Below, one piece after another: positions 43,530-51,125 of a stretch of 64,000 nt of DNA; the first letter of the stretch is position 1; every line of letters begins with the position of its first letter. The notes under the pieces are model-generated. The model saw only the letters and a list, made by a program, of their open reading frames with translations. It was not told the DNA's origin and did no database searches. Made by a program: the position numbers and the translations under genes. Source of the stretch: Actinophytocola xinjiangensis (GTDB taxonomy: Bacteria; Actinomycetota; Actinomycetes; Mycobacteriales; Pseudonocardiaceae). The stretch is from the NCBI RefSeq assembly GCF_001921215.1, contig NZ_MSIF01000030.1:29823-93822 (forward strand), read 5' to 3'.

Positions 43530-43544
43530 GATCCACAGTGGATC
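43530..43544. promoter_or_regulatory. 15-base palindrome upstream of a MarR gene
   Basis: GATCCACAGTGGATC is a perfect 15-base palindrome 47 bases before the MarR ATG at 43592, just behind the preceding terminator. It is a candidate autoregulatory operator. It also contains a near-copy of the recurrent TGTGGAC-type motif of this region. Confidence 0.4.
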
Positions 43545-43591
43545 GGGGTAGGATCCCGCCGGAGACACGCGAACGGGTAGGAAGACTGGCT

Positions 43592-44047
43592 ATGGCAACG
43601 GACGGCCTGACCCTCAAGGACGCGGTGCGCACGGTGCTGCTCCTGCTGCCCCGCCTGGTCGGGCGGGCCAAACGCACCGCCCCGCCGGCCGAGCTCGCCG
43701 GGGTCGCCCTCGCACCGCGCCACCTGTCGTTGTTCTCCTACCTGCTTCTCGACGGCCCGATGCCGGTCAACGAGCTGGCCAAACGCCTGGAGGTCGCGCC
43801 GGCGACGGTCAGCCTGATGGTCGGCGAACTCAGCCGCCAGGACATGCTCGAACGCACCGAGGACCCGGACGACCGCCGCCGGACCATCGTGAGCATTCCG
43901 GCACGGCGCACGGCCGCCGTCGAGGCGTGGTTGGCGTTCACCGCGCGGGCGTGGACCACCGCCCTCGAACCGCTCACCCCCGAACAGCGGCGGCTGTTCG
44001 TTGACACGCTCGCCACGTTCGAACGCGAACTGGACCGCGAGGGGTAG
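43592..44047 (+). CDS. MarR family transcriptional regulator
   Basis: A 151-residue MarR protein with an unusual N-terminal helix LLLPRLVGRAKRTAPPAEL, then MPVNELAKRLEVAPATVSLMV (recognition) and DPDDRRRTIVSIP (wing). An O-methyltransferase gene follows by 9 bases, so the two form an operon. It is likely autoregulated through the palindrome 47 bases upstream. Effector unknown. Confidence 0.88.
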   Translation: MATDGLTLKDAVRTVLLLLPRLVGRAKRTAPPAELAGVALAPRHLSLFSYLLLDGPMPVNELAKRLEVAPATVSLMVGELSRQDMLERTEDPDDRRRTIVSIPARRTAAVEAWLAFTARAWTTALEPLTPEQRRLFVDTLATFERELDREG

Positions 44048-44056
44048 AACGGGGTC

Positions 44057-44722
44057 ATGACGGAGGAACTCTGGACCGCGGTCGACGGCTATCTCACCAA
44101 TCTGGTCGTCGGCGACGACCCCGTACTCGACGCCGCCCTGGCCGACAGCGACGCCGCCGGGCTGCCGTCGGTGGCTGTTTCGCCGACCGAGGGCAAGTTG
44201 CTGCACCTGCTCGCCCGAATCCGGGGCGCGCGCACGATCCTGGAGATCGGCACCCTCGGTGGCTACAGCACGATCTGGCTGGCAAGGGCTCTGCAGGACG
44301 ACGGGCGGTTGATCTCCCTGGAGTACGAGGGCCGGCATGCCGAGATCGCCCGCGCGAACGTCGACCGCGCGGGACTCGGTGACCGGGTGGACATTCGGGT
44401 CGGCGCCGCGCTGGACGGGCTCGCCGAACTCGAGAACGACGGCGCCGGGCCGTTCGACCTGGTCTTCGTCGACGCCGACAAGGCGAACATCCCCGCCTAC
44501 GTCACCTCGGCGCTGCGGCTGACCCGGCCGGGCAGCATCATCGTGGTGGACAACGTGGTGCGCGGGGGTCGCGTGATGCACGACGATGACGACAACCCGG
44601 GCATCGCCGGGATCCGGGAGTTCGGCCGGATGCTGGCCGACGAACCGCGGGTCAGCGCCACGATGGTGCAAACCGTCGGGGCCAAGGGCCACGACGGTTT
44701 CGCACTTCTTCTGGTGAACTAG
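44057..44722 (+). CDS. O-methyltransferase (CCoAOMT-like)
   Basis: A 221-residue SAM-dependent methyltransferase of the caffeoyl-CoA O-methyltransferase type: ILEIGTLGGYSTIWLARAL is motif I, FDLVFVDADKANIPAYV binds metal and substrate, and IIVVDNVVRGGRV is the conserved DN motif. These enzymes methylate catechol-like hydroxyls in a metal-dependent way. It is coupled to the MarR gene upstream. A 13-bp hairpin, shared with the convergent gene, ends its transcript. Confidence 0.9.
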   Translation: MTEELWTAVDGYLTNLVVGDDPVLDAALADSDAAGLPSVAVSPTEGKLLHLLARIRGARTILEIGTLGGYSTIWLARALQDDGRLISLEYEGRHAEIARANVDRAGLGDRVDIRVGAALDGLAELENDGAGPFDLVFVDADKANIPAYVTSALRLTRPGSIIVVDNVVRGGRVMHDDDDNPGIAGIREFGRMLADEPRVSATMVQTVGAKGHDGFALLLVN

Positions 44723-44728
44723 CCTGAA

Positions 44729-44766
44729 GCCGGCTCAGCGGTCGGTGCCGCCGCCGCTGAGCCGGC
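44729..44766. terminator. Shared bidirectional hairpin between convergent genes
   Basis: GCCGGCTCAGCGG (44729-44741) pairs perfectly with CCGCTGAGCCGGC (44754-44766), a 13-bp stem with 12-base loop. It begins six bases after the O-methyltransferase stop and overlaps the last codons of the convergent small gene. Confidence 0.65.
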
Positions 44767-45022
44767 CGCGGAAGTGCTGGAGCATCGCGAACGCCGGCAC
44801 CGGCGAGCTCGCCATACAGGGCTCGCACGGCATTCCGGCTGGCGTTGCCAGCACTTCCCCGGACCCAGGTACGATGCGCAGGCCGCAGTACGCGGTCAGG
44901 AACCGCGGCATCGCGTCGGCTTCCGGCAGCGGCACGAGATGGCACGTCCGCCGGCTCTCACCGATCATCGACCCGTCCGGCTGCCGGGGTTTCAGTCGAA
45001 CCAGGATCAATGCCCGGGTCAT
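44735..45022 (-). CDS. Small conserved cysteine-containing protein near the DUF5753 regulator
   Basis: A 95-residue protein without a named domain. It has three cysteine positions in CHLVPLPEADAMPRFLTAYCG and MPCEPC, suggesting metal binding, and a hydrophilic start MTRALILVRLKPRQP. Short proteins with this spacing, CHLV...LTAYCG...MPCxxC, are familiar neighbours of DUF5753 helix-turn-helix genes in Pseudonocardiales (recalled, not searched). ATG 45022 is chosen over an upstream start at 45121. An AT-rich palindromic element shared with the regulator lies just upstream. Confidence 0.7.
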   Translation of the reverse strand: MTRALILVRLKPRQPDGSMIGESRRTCHLVPLPEADAMPRFLTAYCGLRIVPGSGEVLATPAGMPCEPCMASSPVPAFAMLQHFRGRLSGGGTDR

Positions 45023-45052
45023 GCTTGAACAGTAGGGCGCGACACGCCGAGA

Positions 45053-45084
45053 AGAGAAGAAAATTTCTCCACGTTTCTTCAGAT
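45053..45084 (-). promoter_or_regulatory. DUF5753-locus element, copy 1
   Basis: AAAATTTCTCCACGTTTCTT followed by CAGATC (to 45084) aligns with AAATTTCTCGGAATATCTT followed by CAGTTC at 46085-46108. It lies 35-60 bases upstream of the small cysteine protein start, in promoter position on the minus strand. Confidence 0.45.
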
Positions 45085-45110
45085 CGCGAAAAACGTGTCC
45101 GTCATGATAA

Positions 45111-45992
45111 TCAGTCGCCATCGGTGCCCGCCTCGGCCGATAGGTCGTCGATCACTCTTTTGATCACGGAGCGTGCCGACCGGCCGTACACCGCGGCCGT
45201 CGCCATCGACTCGAAGATCGACCGGTACAGCTCGATCTCCTGCGGCTGAGCCAAGTTCAGCTCGGCCGAGAAGGTCTCCACCATGACTCGGTCGTCGTCG
45301 AGCAGCCAGAACCCGTGGGTGGGGGCCACGACATACGGTGTCTCGAAGCCGATTATTCCAAATTTCATGTTCGGCAACGCTGACAACGCGATCAGTCGGT
45401 CCAGTTGACCCAACATCACCTCAGGCGTGCACAACCGATAGCGCAGTGCCGCTTCGGTCAGTACGAAATGGAATCTTTTGTCCGCTCGGTACAGAATCTC
45501 CTGTCGACGAATGCGCGCCTGGACAGCTTCGTCGACGTCACCGGCGACTCGTAACACCTTGAGACTCTGCCGGAACCTGGCCCTCGCGTACTCCGCCGTC
45601 TGGAGCAGTCCCGGAACGAAGGTGCACTCCAGCGCACGGAAAAGCCTGGTCTTGGCATCGAGGGCGGCCAGTTCGGTCTGGTGGGTCTTGAGCCCACCCC
45701 GCAACTGCCGCTGCCACTCGATGTGTTGCACGGTGAGCATGTGCAACGAGGCGAGCAGCCCCTCGGTGTCGTCCAGACTGTCCGTCGCCTTGGTCCACGC
45801 CCTGATGTCCGCTTCGGTCGGCGACTGCCGGCCGTTCTCCAACTTGGACACCTTGGACGGGGGCCAGGCGAGCGCCTCCGCGAGCTGACGCCCGCTCAGT
45901 TCCGCGTGTCTGCGCAGCTCACGGAGGCGTTTGCCGAGTACGAGACGAGCCTCGTGGAGGCTCGACACCCCGCTCATCCTGTTCTGTGGCAC
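45111..45992 (-). CDS. Helix-turn-helix protein with DUF5753 (Scr1-type regulator)
   Basis: A 293-residue regulator: N-terminal Xre-type HTH (ELSGRQLAEALAWPPSKVSKLE, about 31-52, read in two parts) and a C-terminal DUF5753 domain with LFRALECTFVPGLLQTAEYA and PNMKFGIIGFET. Such proteins are abundant in actinomycetes, pairing with small DUF397-like or other partners in toxin/antitoxin-like or developmental (WhiJ/AbaA-type) switches. A TTA codon occurs at 45552-45554. GTG 45992 or ATG 45977 could start it. Palindromes with the core AAATTTCTC lie upstream of this and the neighbouring small gene. Confidence 0.88.
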   Translation of the reverse strand: MPQNRMSGVSSLHEARLVLGKRLRELRRHAELSGRQLAEALAWPPSKVSKLENGRQSPTEADIRAWTKATDSLDDTEGLLASLHMLTVQHIEWQRQLRGGLKTHQTELAALDAKTRLFRALECTFVPGLLQTAEYARARFRQSLKVLRVAGDVDEAVQARIRRQEILYRADKRFHFVLTEAALRYRLCTPEVMLGQLDRLIALSALPNMKFGIIGFETPYVVAPTHGFWLLDDDRVMVETFSAELNLAQPQEIELYRSIFESMATAAVYGRSARSVIKRVIDDLSAEAGTDGD

Positions 45993-46079
45993 GGCGCACG
46001 TCCCGTCGAACGGCGCGTTGCACAGCTACAGCGCGCCCCTGCTGGTACCCGACCAGGCTACCGGCCGGAGCGCCGCTCA

Positions 46080-46108
46080 CCGAGAAATTTCTCGGAATAT
46101 CTTCAGTT
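46080..46108 (-). promoter_or_regulatory. DUF5753-locus element, copy 2, with 16-bp palindrome
   Basis: CCGAGAAATTTCTCGG at 46080-46095 is a perfect 16-base palindrome, followed by AATATCTTCAGTTC. It overlaps the end of the small upstream gene and lies about 90 bases before the regulator start. The 24-base stretch matches the element at 45053-45084, suggesting a common operator. Confidence 0.5.
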
Positions 46109-46333
46109 CAACTCCCCGACGAGATCGTGGCTGTACATCCGCAGCACGTCCTCGGGGATCTCGATGATCGCCTCGCCCTGGGGTACCGGCCCCACGTCGG
46201 CGAGCGCCTGGGCGTCCGTCACCACCCACCCCTGGGCGATGTACGTGCGCCGATCGGCCCGGTCGGTGGCGAACAACGTCGGTGACTGGCCCTCCTGGGA
46301 ACAAGGGTCCTTCCCGATGAATCGCGCGCGCAA
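46103..46333 (-). CDS. Small conserved protein upstream of the DUF5753 regulator
   Basis: A 76-residue protein starting MRARFIGKDPCSQEGQSP with TTG. GGAG is placed six bases before it, and codon use is good. It contains LFATDRADRRTYIAQGWVV and ends in an acidic ADVGPVPQGEAIIEIPEDVL. Highly similar small proteins commonly accompany Scr1/DUF5753 regulators (from memory of the family); a partner role in the regulatory switch is inferred. TTTCTAGAAA lies 12 bases upstream of the start. Confidence 0.75.
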   Translation of the reverse strand: MRARFIGKDPCSQEGQSPTLFATDRADRRTYIAQGWVVTDAQALADVGPVPQGEAIIEIPEDVLRMYSHDLVGELN

Positions 46334-46344
46334 GCTCTACTCCG

Positions 46345-46354
46345 TTTCTAGAAA
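46345..46354 (-). promoter_or_regulatory. TTTCTAGAAA palindrome at the small gene start
   Basis: A perfect ten-base palindrome 12 bases upstream of the TTG start. It shares the TTTCT/AGAAA arms of the two other elements of the locus. A third candidate operator, though short. Confidence 0.35.
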
Positions 46355-46370
46355 TAGTTGGGAAATTGTG

Positions 46371-46414
46371 TTGATCCTGGGCGTGCGCGCGGGCCCACGT
46401 CAAACCAGGATCAA
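46371..46414. repeat. Long interrupted inverted repeat in a divergent intergenic region
   Basis: TTGATCCTGG (46371-46380) and CCAGGATCAA (46405-46414) are perfect ten-base inverted repeats, 24 bases apart, with additional CGTG/CACG pairing inside. They sit in the 240-base region between the small gene and the LuxR-type regulator. Confidence 0.6.
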
Positions 46415-46573
46415 GATCATGAGCTGAGTGGTCCCAACACGACAGTCGACCGTCCATATGCCGTGAGTAGAAGACCGCTCAACGAAAGAACCCTGGCGCG
46501 CGAGGACCGCTTAGCGTGAAACGTGCCGGACTCCTGGGTTCGGCACTGAGAGGCGAGGCGAGGCGAAACAGTC

Positions 46574-47401
46574 ATGGACCACTGGAGTGACCCGACCTGG
46601 CGAGACCGTGCCGGAAGATTCACGCTCCGTGCCGTCTCGGGTCACGCGGTGCGTGTCCTCCCCCGTCCCGACGCGACCCCACACAACCACCCGGCGAACG
46701 ACCACCGCCACCCCGATCCGCCGTGCGAGGAGGACACCGACGGCATCCGGGTTCTGGTCGTCGGCGACGACGTGCTCGCCCGGCGCGGGGTGCTCGCGGC
46801 GCTGGACGGCGAGCCCGGCATGGTCGTGGTCGGTGAGCACCGGACCGGACCCGCTGTGGTCACCACGGTGACCCAACTGCGGCCGGACGTCCTGCTGCTG
46901 CACGGACTCCACGTCGCGGACGCGGCGCCGATGCTGGCCACCGTGCGGGACTCGGTGCGCCGCACCGGCCGGGTCGTGCGGGTGCTCGGGATCGGGGTGC
47001 GCGACGGCGAGCCACAGGTCGTGCCCGACGGCCGGCCCGGTCTGGCCTGCGGCTGGCTGCCGGCGTGGGCGACCCCGGAGGAGGTCGTCGCGGCCGTGCG
47101 GATCGCCGCGGCCGGGTTCACGCTCGTGCGGGCCGAGGACCCCGGGCGGACCGAGACGGTCCCGGGGCGCCACATGGCGCTGCGCGACGGGCTCAGCGAG
47201 CGCGAGTGCGACGTGCTGGCGCTGGTGGCCCGTGGTCTGTCCAACGCCGAGATCGCCGAGGCGCTGACCGTCTCCGAGCACACGGTGAAGTCCCACATGC
47301 AGAACCTGCTGGGCAAACTGGGCCTGCGCAACCGGATCCACGCGGTGATCTACGCCTTCGACACCGGCCTGGTCACCGCCGACCACGCGGCGAAACGCTG
47401 A
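46574..47401 (+). CDS. LuxR-family regulator with an atypical (aspartate-less) receiver-like domain
   Basis: A 275-residue regulator. Residues 57-180 look like a response-regulator receiver (IRVLVVGDDVLARRGVLAAL), but the phosphoacceptor position is replaced: the strand reads PDVLLLHGLHV, with His where Asp is expected. The C-terminal HTH (LSERECDVLALVARGLSNAE through VSEHTVKSHMQNLL) is intact. It likely works without phosphorylation, perhaps by ligand or partner binding. Its TGA overlaps the next gene's ATG, so it is coupled to the BTAD regulator, and both flank the butyrolactone region. Confidence 0.85.
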   Translation: MDHWSDPTWRDRAGRFTLRAVSGHAVRVLPRPDATPHNHPANDHRHPDPPCEEDTDGIRVLVVGDDVLARRGVLAALDGEPGMVVVGEHRTGPAVVTTVTQLRPDVLLLHGLHVADAAPMLATVRDSVRRTGRVVRVLGIGVRDGEPQVVPDGRPGLACGWLPAWATPEEVVAAVRIAAAGFTLVRAEDPGRTETVPGRHMALRDGLSERECDVLALVARGLSNAEIAEALTVSEHTVKSHMQNLLGKLGLRNRIHAVIYAFDTGLVTADHAAKR

Positions 47402-48297
47402 TGCGGCTGAACCTCCTGGGCCCGCTGGAACTGCGGGACGGGCACGGCGAACGGGTCGAGGTGCCCGGTCTCAAGCAGCGGGTGCTGCTGGCCACCCTGG
47501 CGGTGCGGTCGGGACACGTGGTGTCGGCCGAACGGCTGGTCGCCGCGCTGTGGGGAGAGCACCCGCCGGCCGGGGTCGCCAACGCGTTGCAGGCGCACGT
47601 CCGCCGGCTGCGCAAACTGCTGGAGGCCGCCGGCGGGGACCGGATCCGCACCCGGCCGCCCGGTTACCAGCTGGACCTGCTGCCCGGCGAGACCGACACC
47701 GACGAGTTCACCGACCTGGTCGCCTCGGCCAAGGCGGTCACCGGCGACCGGCCGCTGGTGGCGATCCCCCGGCTGCGCGCGGCGCTGGAGCTGTGGCGCG
47801 GCCCGGCGCTGGACGGCTGTGTGACCGGTGACGTGTGCGCGGCGGAGGCCGTCGTCCTGGAGGAGCACCGGCTGGCCGCCTACGAGGCGCTCTACGACGC
47901 GAGCCTGCGCGCCGGTCAGCACGCCGAGGTGATCGGCGAGCTGGAGGAGACGACCGCGACGTTCCCGATGCGGGAACGGTTCTACGACCAGCTGATGGTG
48001 GCCCTGCACCGTGACGGCCGCCAGTCCGACGCGATCGGGGTGTACGACCGGGCGCGGCGGCGGCTGCTGCGGGAGCTGGGGGTGGAACCGGGGCCGGCGC
48101 TGCGGGCGCGGATGCGGTCGCTGCTGTCGGACCTGCCGGCGGAGGCGGCGGTCGGCGACGTCACCCGCGACCTCACCGAGAGCGTCGACCTGAGCCGGGA
48201 GCTGGCCGAGTTGCAGCAGCGGCTCGACACGCTGACCGAGCGGCAGGAGGCGTTGATGCGGTCGCTGCACACGATCGCCGACCGGGCCGGCGAGTGA
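47401..48297 (+). CDS. AfsR/SARP-family regulator (Trans_reg_C plus BTAD)
   Basis: A 298-residue protein: OmpR-type winged helix (MRLNLLGPLELRDG, LWGEHPPAGVANALQAHVRRLRKL split, about 1-95) and a BTAD alpha-helical domain (about 100-245; YDRARRRLLRELGVEPGPALR). It has an extra C-terminal coiled-coil (SRELAELQQRLDTLTERQEA, about 263-282). SARPs bind direct repeats upstream of biosynthetic operons and recruit RNA polymerase. It is translationally coupled to the LuxR-like gene, and divergently faces AfsA convergent at its end. Confidence 0.92.
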   Translation: MRLNLLGPLELRDGHGERVEVPGLKQRVLLATLAVRSGHVVSAERLVAALWGEHPPAGVANALQAHVRRLRKLLEAAGGDRIRTRPPGYQLDLLPGETDTDEFTDLVASAKAVTGDRPLVAIPRLRAALELWRGPALDGCVTGDVCAAEAVVLEEHRLAAYEALYDASLRAGQHAEVIGELEETTATFPMRERFYDQLMVALHRDGRQSDAIGVYDRARRRLLRELGVEPGPALRARMRSLLSDLPAEAAVGDVTRDLTESVDLSRELAELQQRLDTLTERQEALMRSLHTIADRAGE

Positions 48298-48400
48298 CGT
48301 ACCGGTACGGGGACAGGCGGGCGGCCACCCGTCGCGCTGGCGACGGGTGGCCGCAGGGGCGGGTGACGCCCGAAGAGGGTGGGGGCAGGGTGCGGTGCGC

Positions 48401-49348
48401 TCAGGGCGTGCACAGGTCGAGCGAGCCGTCGGCCATCCTGACGCCGCTCTGGTCGAAGGCGAGGCGGACGGTGGTGGTGCCGGGAACCGCTTTGGCGGTC
48501 ACCGTGCACGGCTGGTCGAACTCGATGTAGCGGTGGAAGTCCAGCTCGCCGCCCGACGGGATGGCGTCGGGGGTGGCGGCGGTGAGCAGGGCGGCCTGGC
48601 GGCCGGCCTCGATGATGGCGTTGCCGGGGACGTGGTCCATCGGGTGGTCGTAGACCACGCGGTGCTCGGGGTCGACGCGCAGCAGCCAGGTGTTCTCCCC
48701 GCTGGTCCTGGCCAGCATGACGTCGATGGGGGCGCAGCGGCCGACCAGTTCGTGGTTGACCGGGTCGGCGCCGGCCGGGACCTCGGGCACGGCGTCGCGG
48801 TAGCGGCCGCGCAGGCGGGTGTAGCCGGCGGCGGTGACGCAGCTCCACCGGTAGGCCGCGGTCCCGATCCGCACGCCGTCGCGGAAGCACTCGACCTCGA
48901 ACAGCATGCCGGCGTAGTTCTTGGCGCGGCGCTGGATGTCCTTGGCGGTGACCACGAGGGTGACGTCGACCGGGTCGGATCCGTTGGTCCGCAGGCCTTC
49001 CAGGCTTTCCACGCGGAAGCGCTTGTCCCGGGTGAGGAACTTGTACTCGAACGGGATCTCGTAGCCGGCGTGCGCGATGAGCACTCCCGCCTCCCGCACG
49101 CTTTCCAGGAAGAGCAACGGGTCGTGCAGGTTGGACGCGGCCGGGCGGTAGAAGCTGTGGGTGCCGGGCCAGCGGACGCCGACCTGGTACCGGTTCTCCT
49201 CGATCTGGGCGAGCTGGGTCACGAACACGTCAGAGCTGTTGATGCGACGCACCAGCCTGGGCGGAACGGACTGCTGGATCAGCAGGGGCTCCGTGGTTCG
49301 TAAGCCCTCGGCCGACGACACTTCCTGGCTGTTGATCATGGTGGTCAT
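48401..49348 (-). CDS. afsA: AfsA/ScbA-family gamma-butyrolactone biosynthesis protein
   Basis: A 315-residue protein with two A-factor hotdog repeats. The first contains VFVTQLAQIEENRYQVGVRW and FLESVREAGVLIAHAGYEIP; the second contains MLARTSGENTWLLRVDPEH and VPGNAIIEAGRQAALL. AfsA joins a beta-keto acyl chain to dihydroxyacetone phosphate to start butyrolactone autoregulator synthesis. ATG 49348 has AGAGG upstream; longer frames add non-conserved residues. It is divergent from a ScbR-like receptor gene, the standard scbA/scbR layout, with an ARE-like site between them. Confidence 0.95.
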   Translation of the reverse strand: MTTMINSQEVSSAEGLRTTEPLLIQQSVPPRLVRRINSSDVFVTQLAQIEENRYQVGVRWPGTHSFYRPAASNLHDPLLFLESVREAGVLIAHAGYEIPFEYKFLTRDKRFRVESLEGLRTNGSDPVDVTLVVTAKDIQRRAKNYAGMLFEVECFRDGVRIGTAAYRWSCVTAAGYTRLRGRYRDAVPEVPAGADPVNHELVGRCAPIDVMLARTSGENTWLLRVDPEHRVVYDHPMDHVPGNAIIEAGRQAALLTAATPDAIPSGGELDFHRYIEFDQPCTVTAKAVPGTTTVRLAFDQSGVRMADGSLDLCTP

Positions 49349-49677
49349 GCCGAACCTCTCATAAAGGTCGTTGGCGTCACTGCCCTTGTGTGGACTCTCG
49401 AGCGCGTGGCCCGGGTCGGCTGGTGCCCCTCGGCGCCGAGTCGGCCAGCCCGAGTTCCGCTCGAAGATCGGTATCTTCGGGCGTGGCCTGGACCACACAA
49501 GAGGAACCATACCTACCACCCGGTTTTTTCTCGAGGCCCGATGGTGTCACCCTTGAGTTACCCTGGAGCGAGGGTCGACCGGGACTCATCCAGGATCGAG
49601 GCGCGACCTGGCCCGCCCGCGGGCGGTGGCATGCTGAAGGTGCTGGATCAACTGGGGCCTGATGAAGGAGGTGCGCT
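49349..49677. promoter_or_regulatory. Divergent afsA/receptor intergenic region with an ARE-like site
   Basis: 329 bases without a supported gene. ACCATACCTACCACCCGGTT (49506-49525), continuing TTTTC, resembles the autoregulatory element bound by butyrolactone receptors: ATACC-type left half and CGGTTTT right half. It lies 158 bases from the afsA start and 148 from the receptor start, so it could regulate both. TGTGGAC occurs at 49389. The receptor has a strong AAGGAGG site (49665-49671). Confidence 0.6.
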
Positions 49678-50325
49678 TTGGCACGGCAGGACCGGGCGGA
49701 ACGCACACGCAACGCCATCCTCGACGCGGCCGCCGAGGTCTTCGACGAGCGGGGCTTCGACGGCGCGAGCCTGTCGGACATCCTGGCCAGGGCCGGAGTC
49801 ACCAAGGGCGCCCTCTACTTCCACTTCTCCTCCAAGGAGGAGCTGGCCCGCGCGTTGGCCTCCGAGCCGTGGGGAGCGGCCGTCACCGTCCCGGACAACG
49901 AGGACGGCGGCCTGCAGACAGTCATCGACATGAGCCACGCACTGGCCCACAGCATGTGGACCAACGTCCGGGTCCGCGCGGGAAACCGCCTGGTCATGGA
50001 GGCCAACTTCGCCTCGCCCGACGCCGCGGTCTACGAGGGATGGATCAAGCTGGTCGGCGACCTGCTGTCCAGGGCCAAGGACCGGGGCGACGTGCGCCAG
50101 GAGTGGGACACCCAGGAGGTGGCCAACTGGATCTCGGCCGCGTTCATGGGGGTGCAGACCCAGTCGGCCGTGCTCACCAACCGCCAGGACGTCCACGAGC
50201 GGCTGACCGTGATGTGGAAGATCGCCCTCCCCGGCCTGGTCCCGCCCCGCCGCGTCGCCCGCTTCAACCCCGCCGGCACCACCGACTGGTCGGCGCAGCG
50301 CTCGCAGGCCGCGGCCACCGCCTGA
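49678..50325 (+). CDS. ScbR-like gamma-butyrolactone receptor (TetR family)
   Basis: A 215-residue TetR protein of the butyrolactone-receptor type: MARQDRAERTRNAILDAAAE, GFDGASLSDILARAGVTKGA (HTH recognition) and YFHFSSKEELARA; C-terminal TVMWKIALPGLVPP matches ScbR/ArpA ligand-domain ends. It should repress target promoters by binding ARE sites and release them when the autoregulator binds. Start is TTG 49678 with AAGGAGG six bases upstream. It is divergent from afsA. Confidence 0.92.
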   Translation: MARQDRAERTRNAILDAAAEVFDERGFDGASLSDILARAGVTKGALYFHFSSKEELARALASEPWGAAVTVPDNEDGGLQTVIDMSHALAHSMWTNVRVRAGNRLVMEANFASPDAAVYEGWIKLVGDLLSRAKDRGDVRQEWDTQEVANWISAAFMGVQTQSAVLTNRQDVHERLTVMWKIALPGLVPPRRVARFNPAGTTDWSAQRSQAAATA

Positions 50326-50459
50326 GCCGCCGGGGTCCCGACCGGCAGGTCTGGTCGTCGATCTTTCCGGTCACCGCTGTTCCGCCATTCACCCCGCCAA
50401 GATGGGCTGGCCGGCGCATCTGGTAACAGCCGTTCGCGACGCAGGTCCTCAGCCGAGCG

Positions 50460-51041
50460 TCAGACCACCTGCCACCGAACGCCGTAACGCTCGCGATAGA
50501 CGATCTCGGCCAGGTGGCGGCGTCCGACCGGCAGAGTCCCCAGCGGCAACCGGGTGTCCACACCCCGCTCCGCGCTCACCAACCCGGCCCGTTCGCCCGC
50601 CGGGTAGCCGGCGATCACCACCCGGGTCATCAGCCGCCGCGCCGGCACCCCGAGGATCTCCTTCGCCCTGGCCTCGGCGTCCCCGGAGAAGCCGACCAGG
50701 CTCGCGCCCAGCCCGTGCGCGGAGGCCGCCAGCAGCAGCCGCTCGCACACCCGGCCGCCGTCGAAGGCCGCCCTCGGCGCGTCGAGCACGACGGCGATCG
50801 CCAGCGGGGCGTCGGCCAGCGGCGCGTGGCCCGGCGTCCCGCCGGCCGACTCGAGGGCCACTCGAGTTCCACTGGTGAGCACGACCACGAACTCCCACGG
50901 CTGCCGGTTGACCGAGCTTCCGGTCCAACGAGCGACTTCCAGCAGATCCGCTATCACCTCCGGCGGCACCGGCCGGTCCTGGAAGCGGCGCACCGAGCGC
51001 AGCTCGCGGAGGAACCGAATGCGATCACGGGCCAGGTCCAT
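50460..51041 (-). CDS. Nitroreductase-family protein (FMN-dependent)
   Basis: A 193-residue nitroreductase fold: RELRSVRRFQDRPVPPEVIA with the FMN-binding SVRRF, WTGSSVNRQPWEFVVV with SxNxQPW, and LGASLVGFSGDAEARAKEIL. These enzymes reduce flavins, quinones or nitro groups with NAD(P)H. In this cluster it could supply reduced FMN to the flavin monooxygenase of the biosynthetic operon, a role played by VlmR in valanimycin; this is inference only. It lies on the minus strand between the receptor and an aldo/keto reductase gene. Confidence 0.85.
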   Translation of the reverse strand: MDLARDRIRFLRELRSVRRFQDRPVPPEVIADLLEVARWTGSSVNRQPWEFVVVLTSGTRVALESAGGTPGHAPLADAPLAIAVVLDAPRAAFDGGRVCERLLLAASAHGLGASLVGFSGDAEARAKEILGVPARRLMTRVVIAGYPAGERAGLVSAERGVDTRLPLGTLPVGRRHLAEIVYRERYGVRWQVV

Positions 51042-51125
51042 CGGTTGCCCCCAAGTGGTGCTGCTGCCGGGCCTCGGGCGGGATTACCATGCCGACCGGT
51101 ATGTCAGCGCGTCAAGGGAGTCGAG

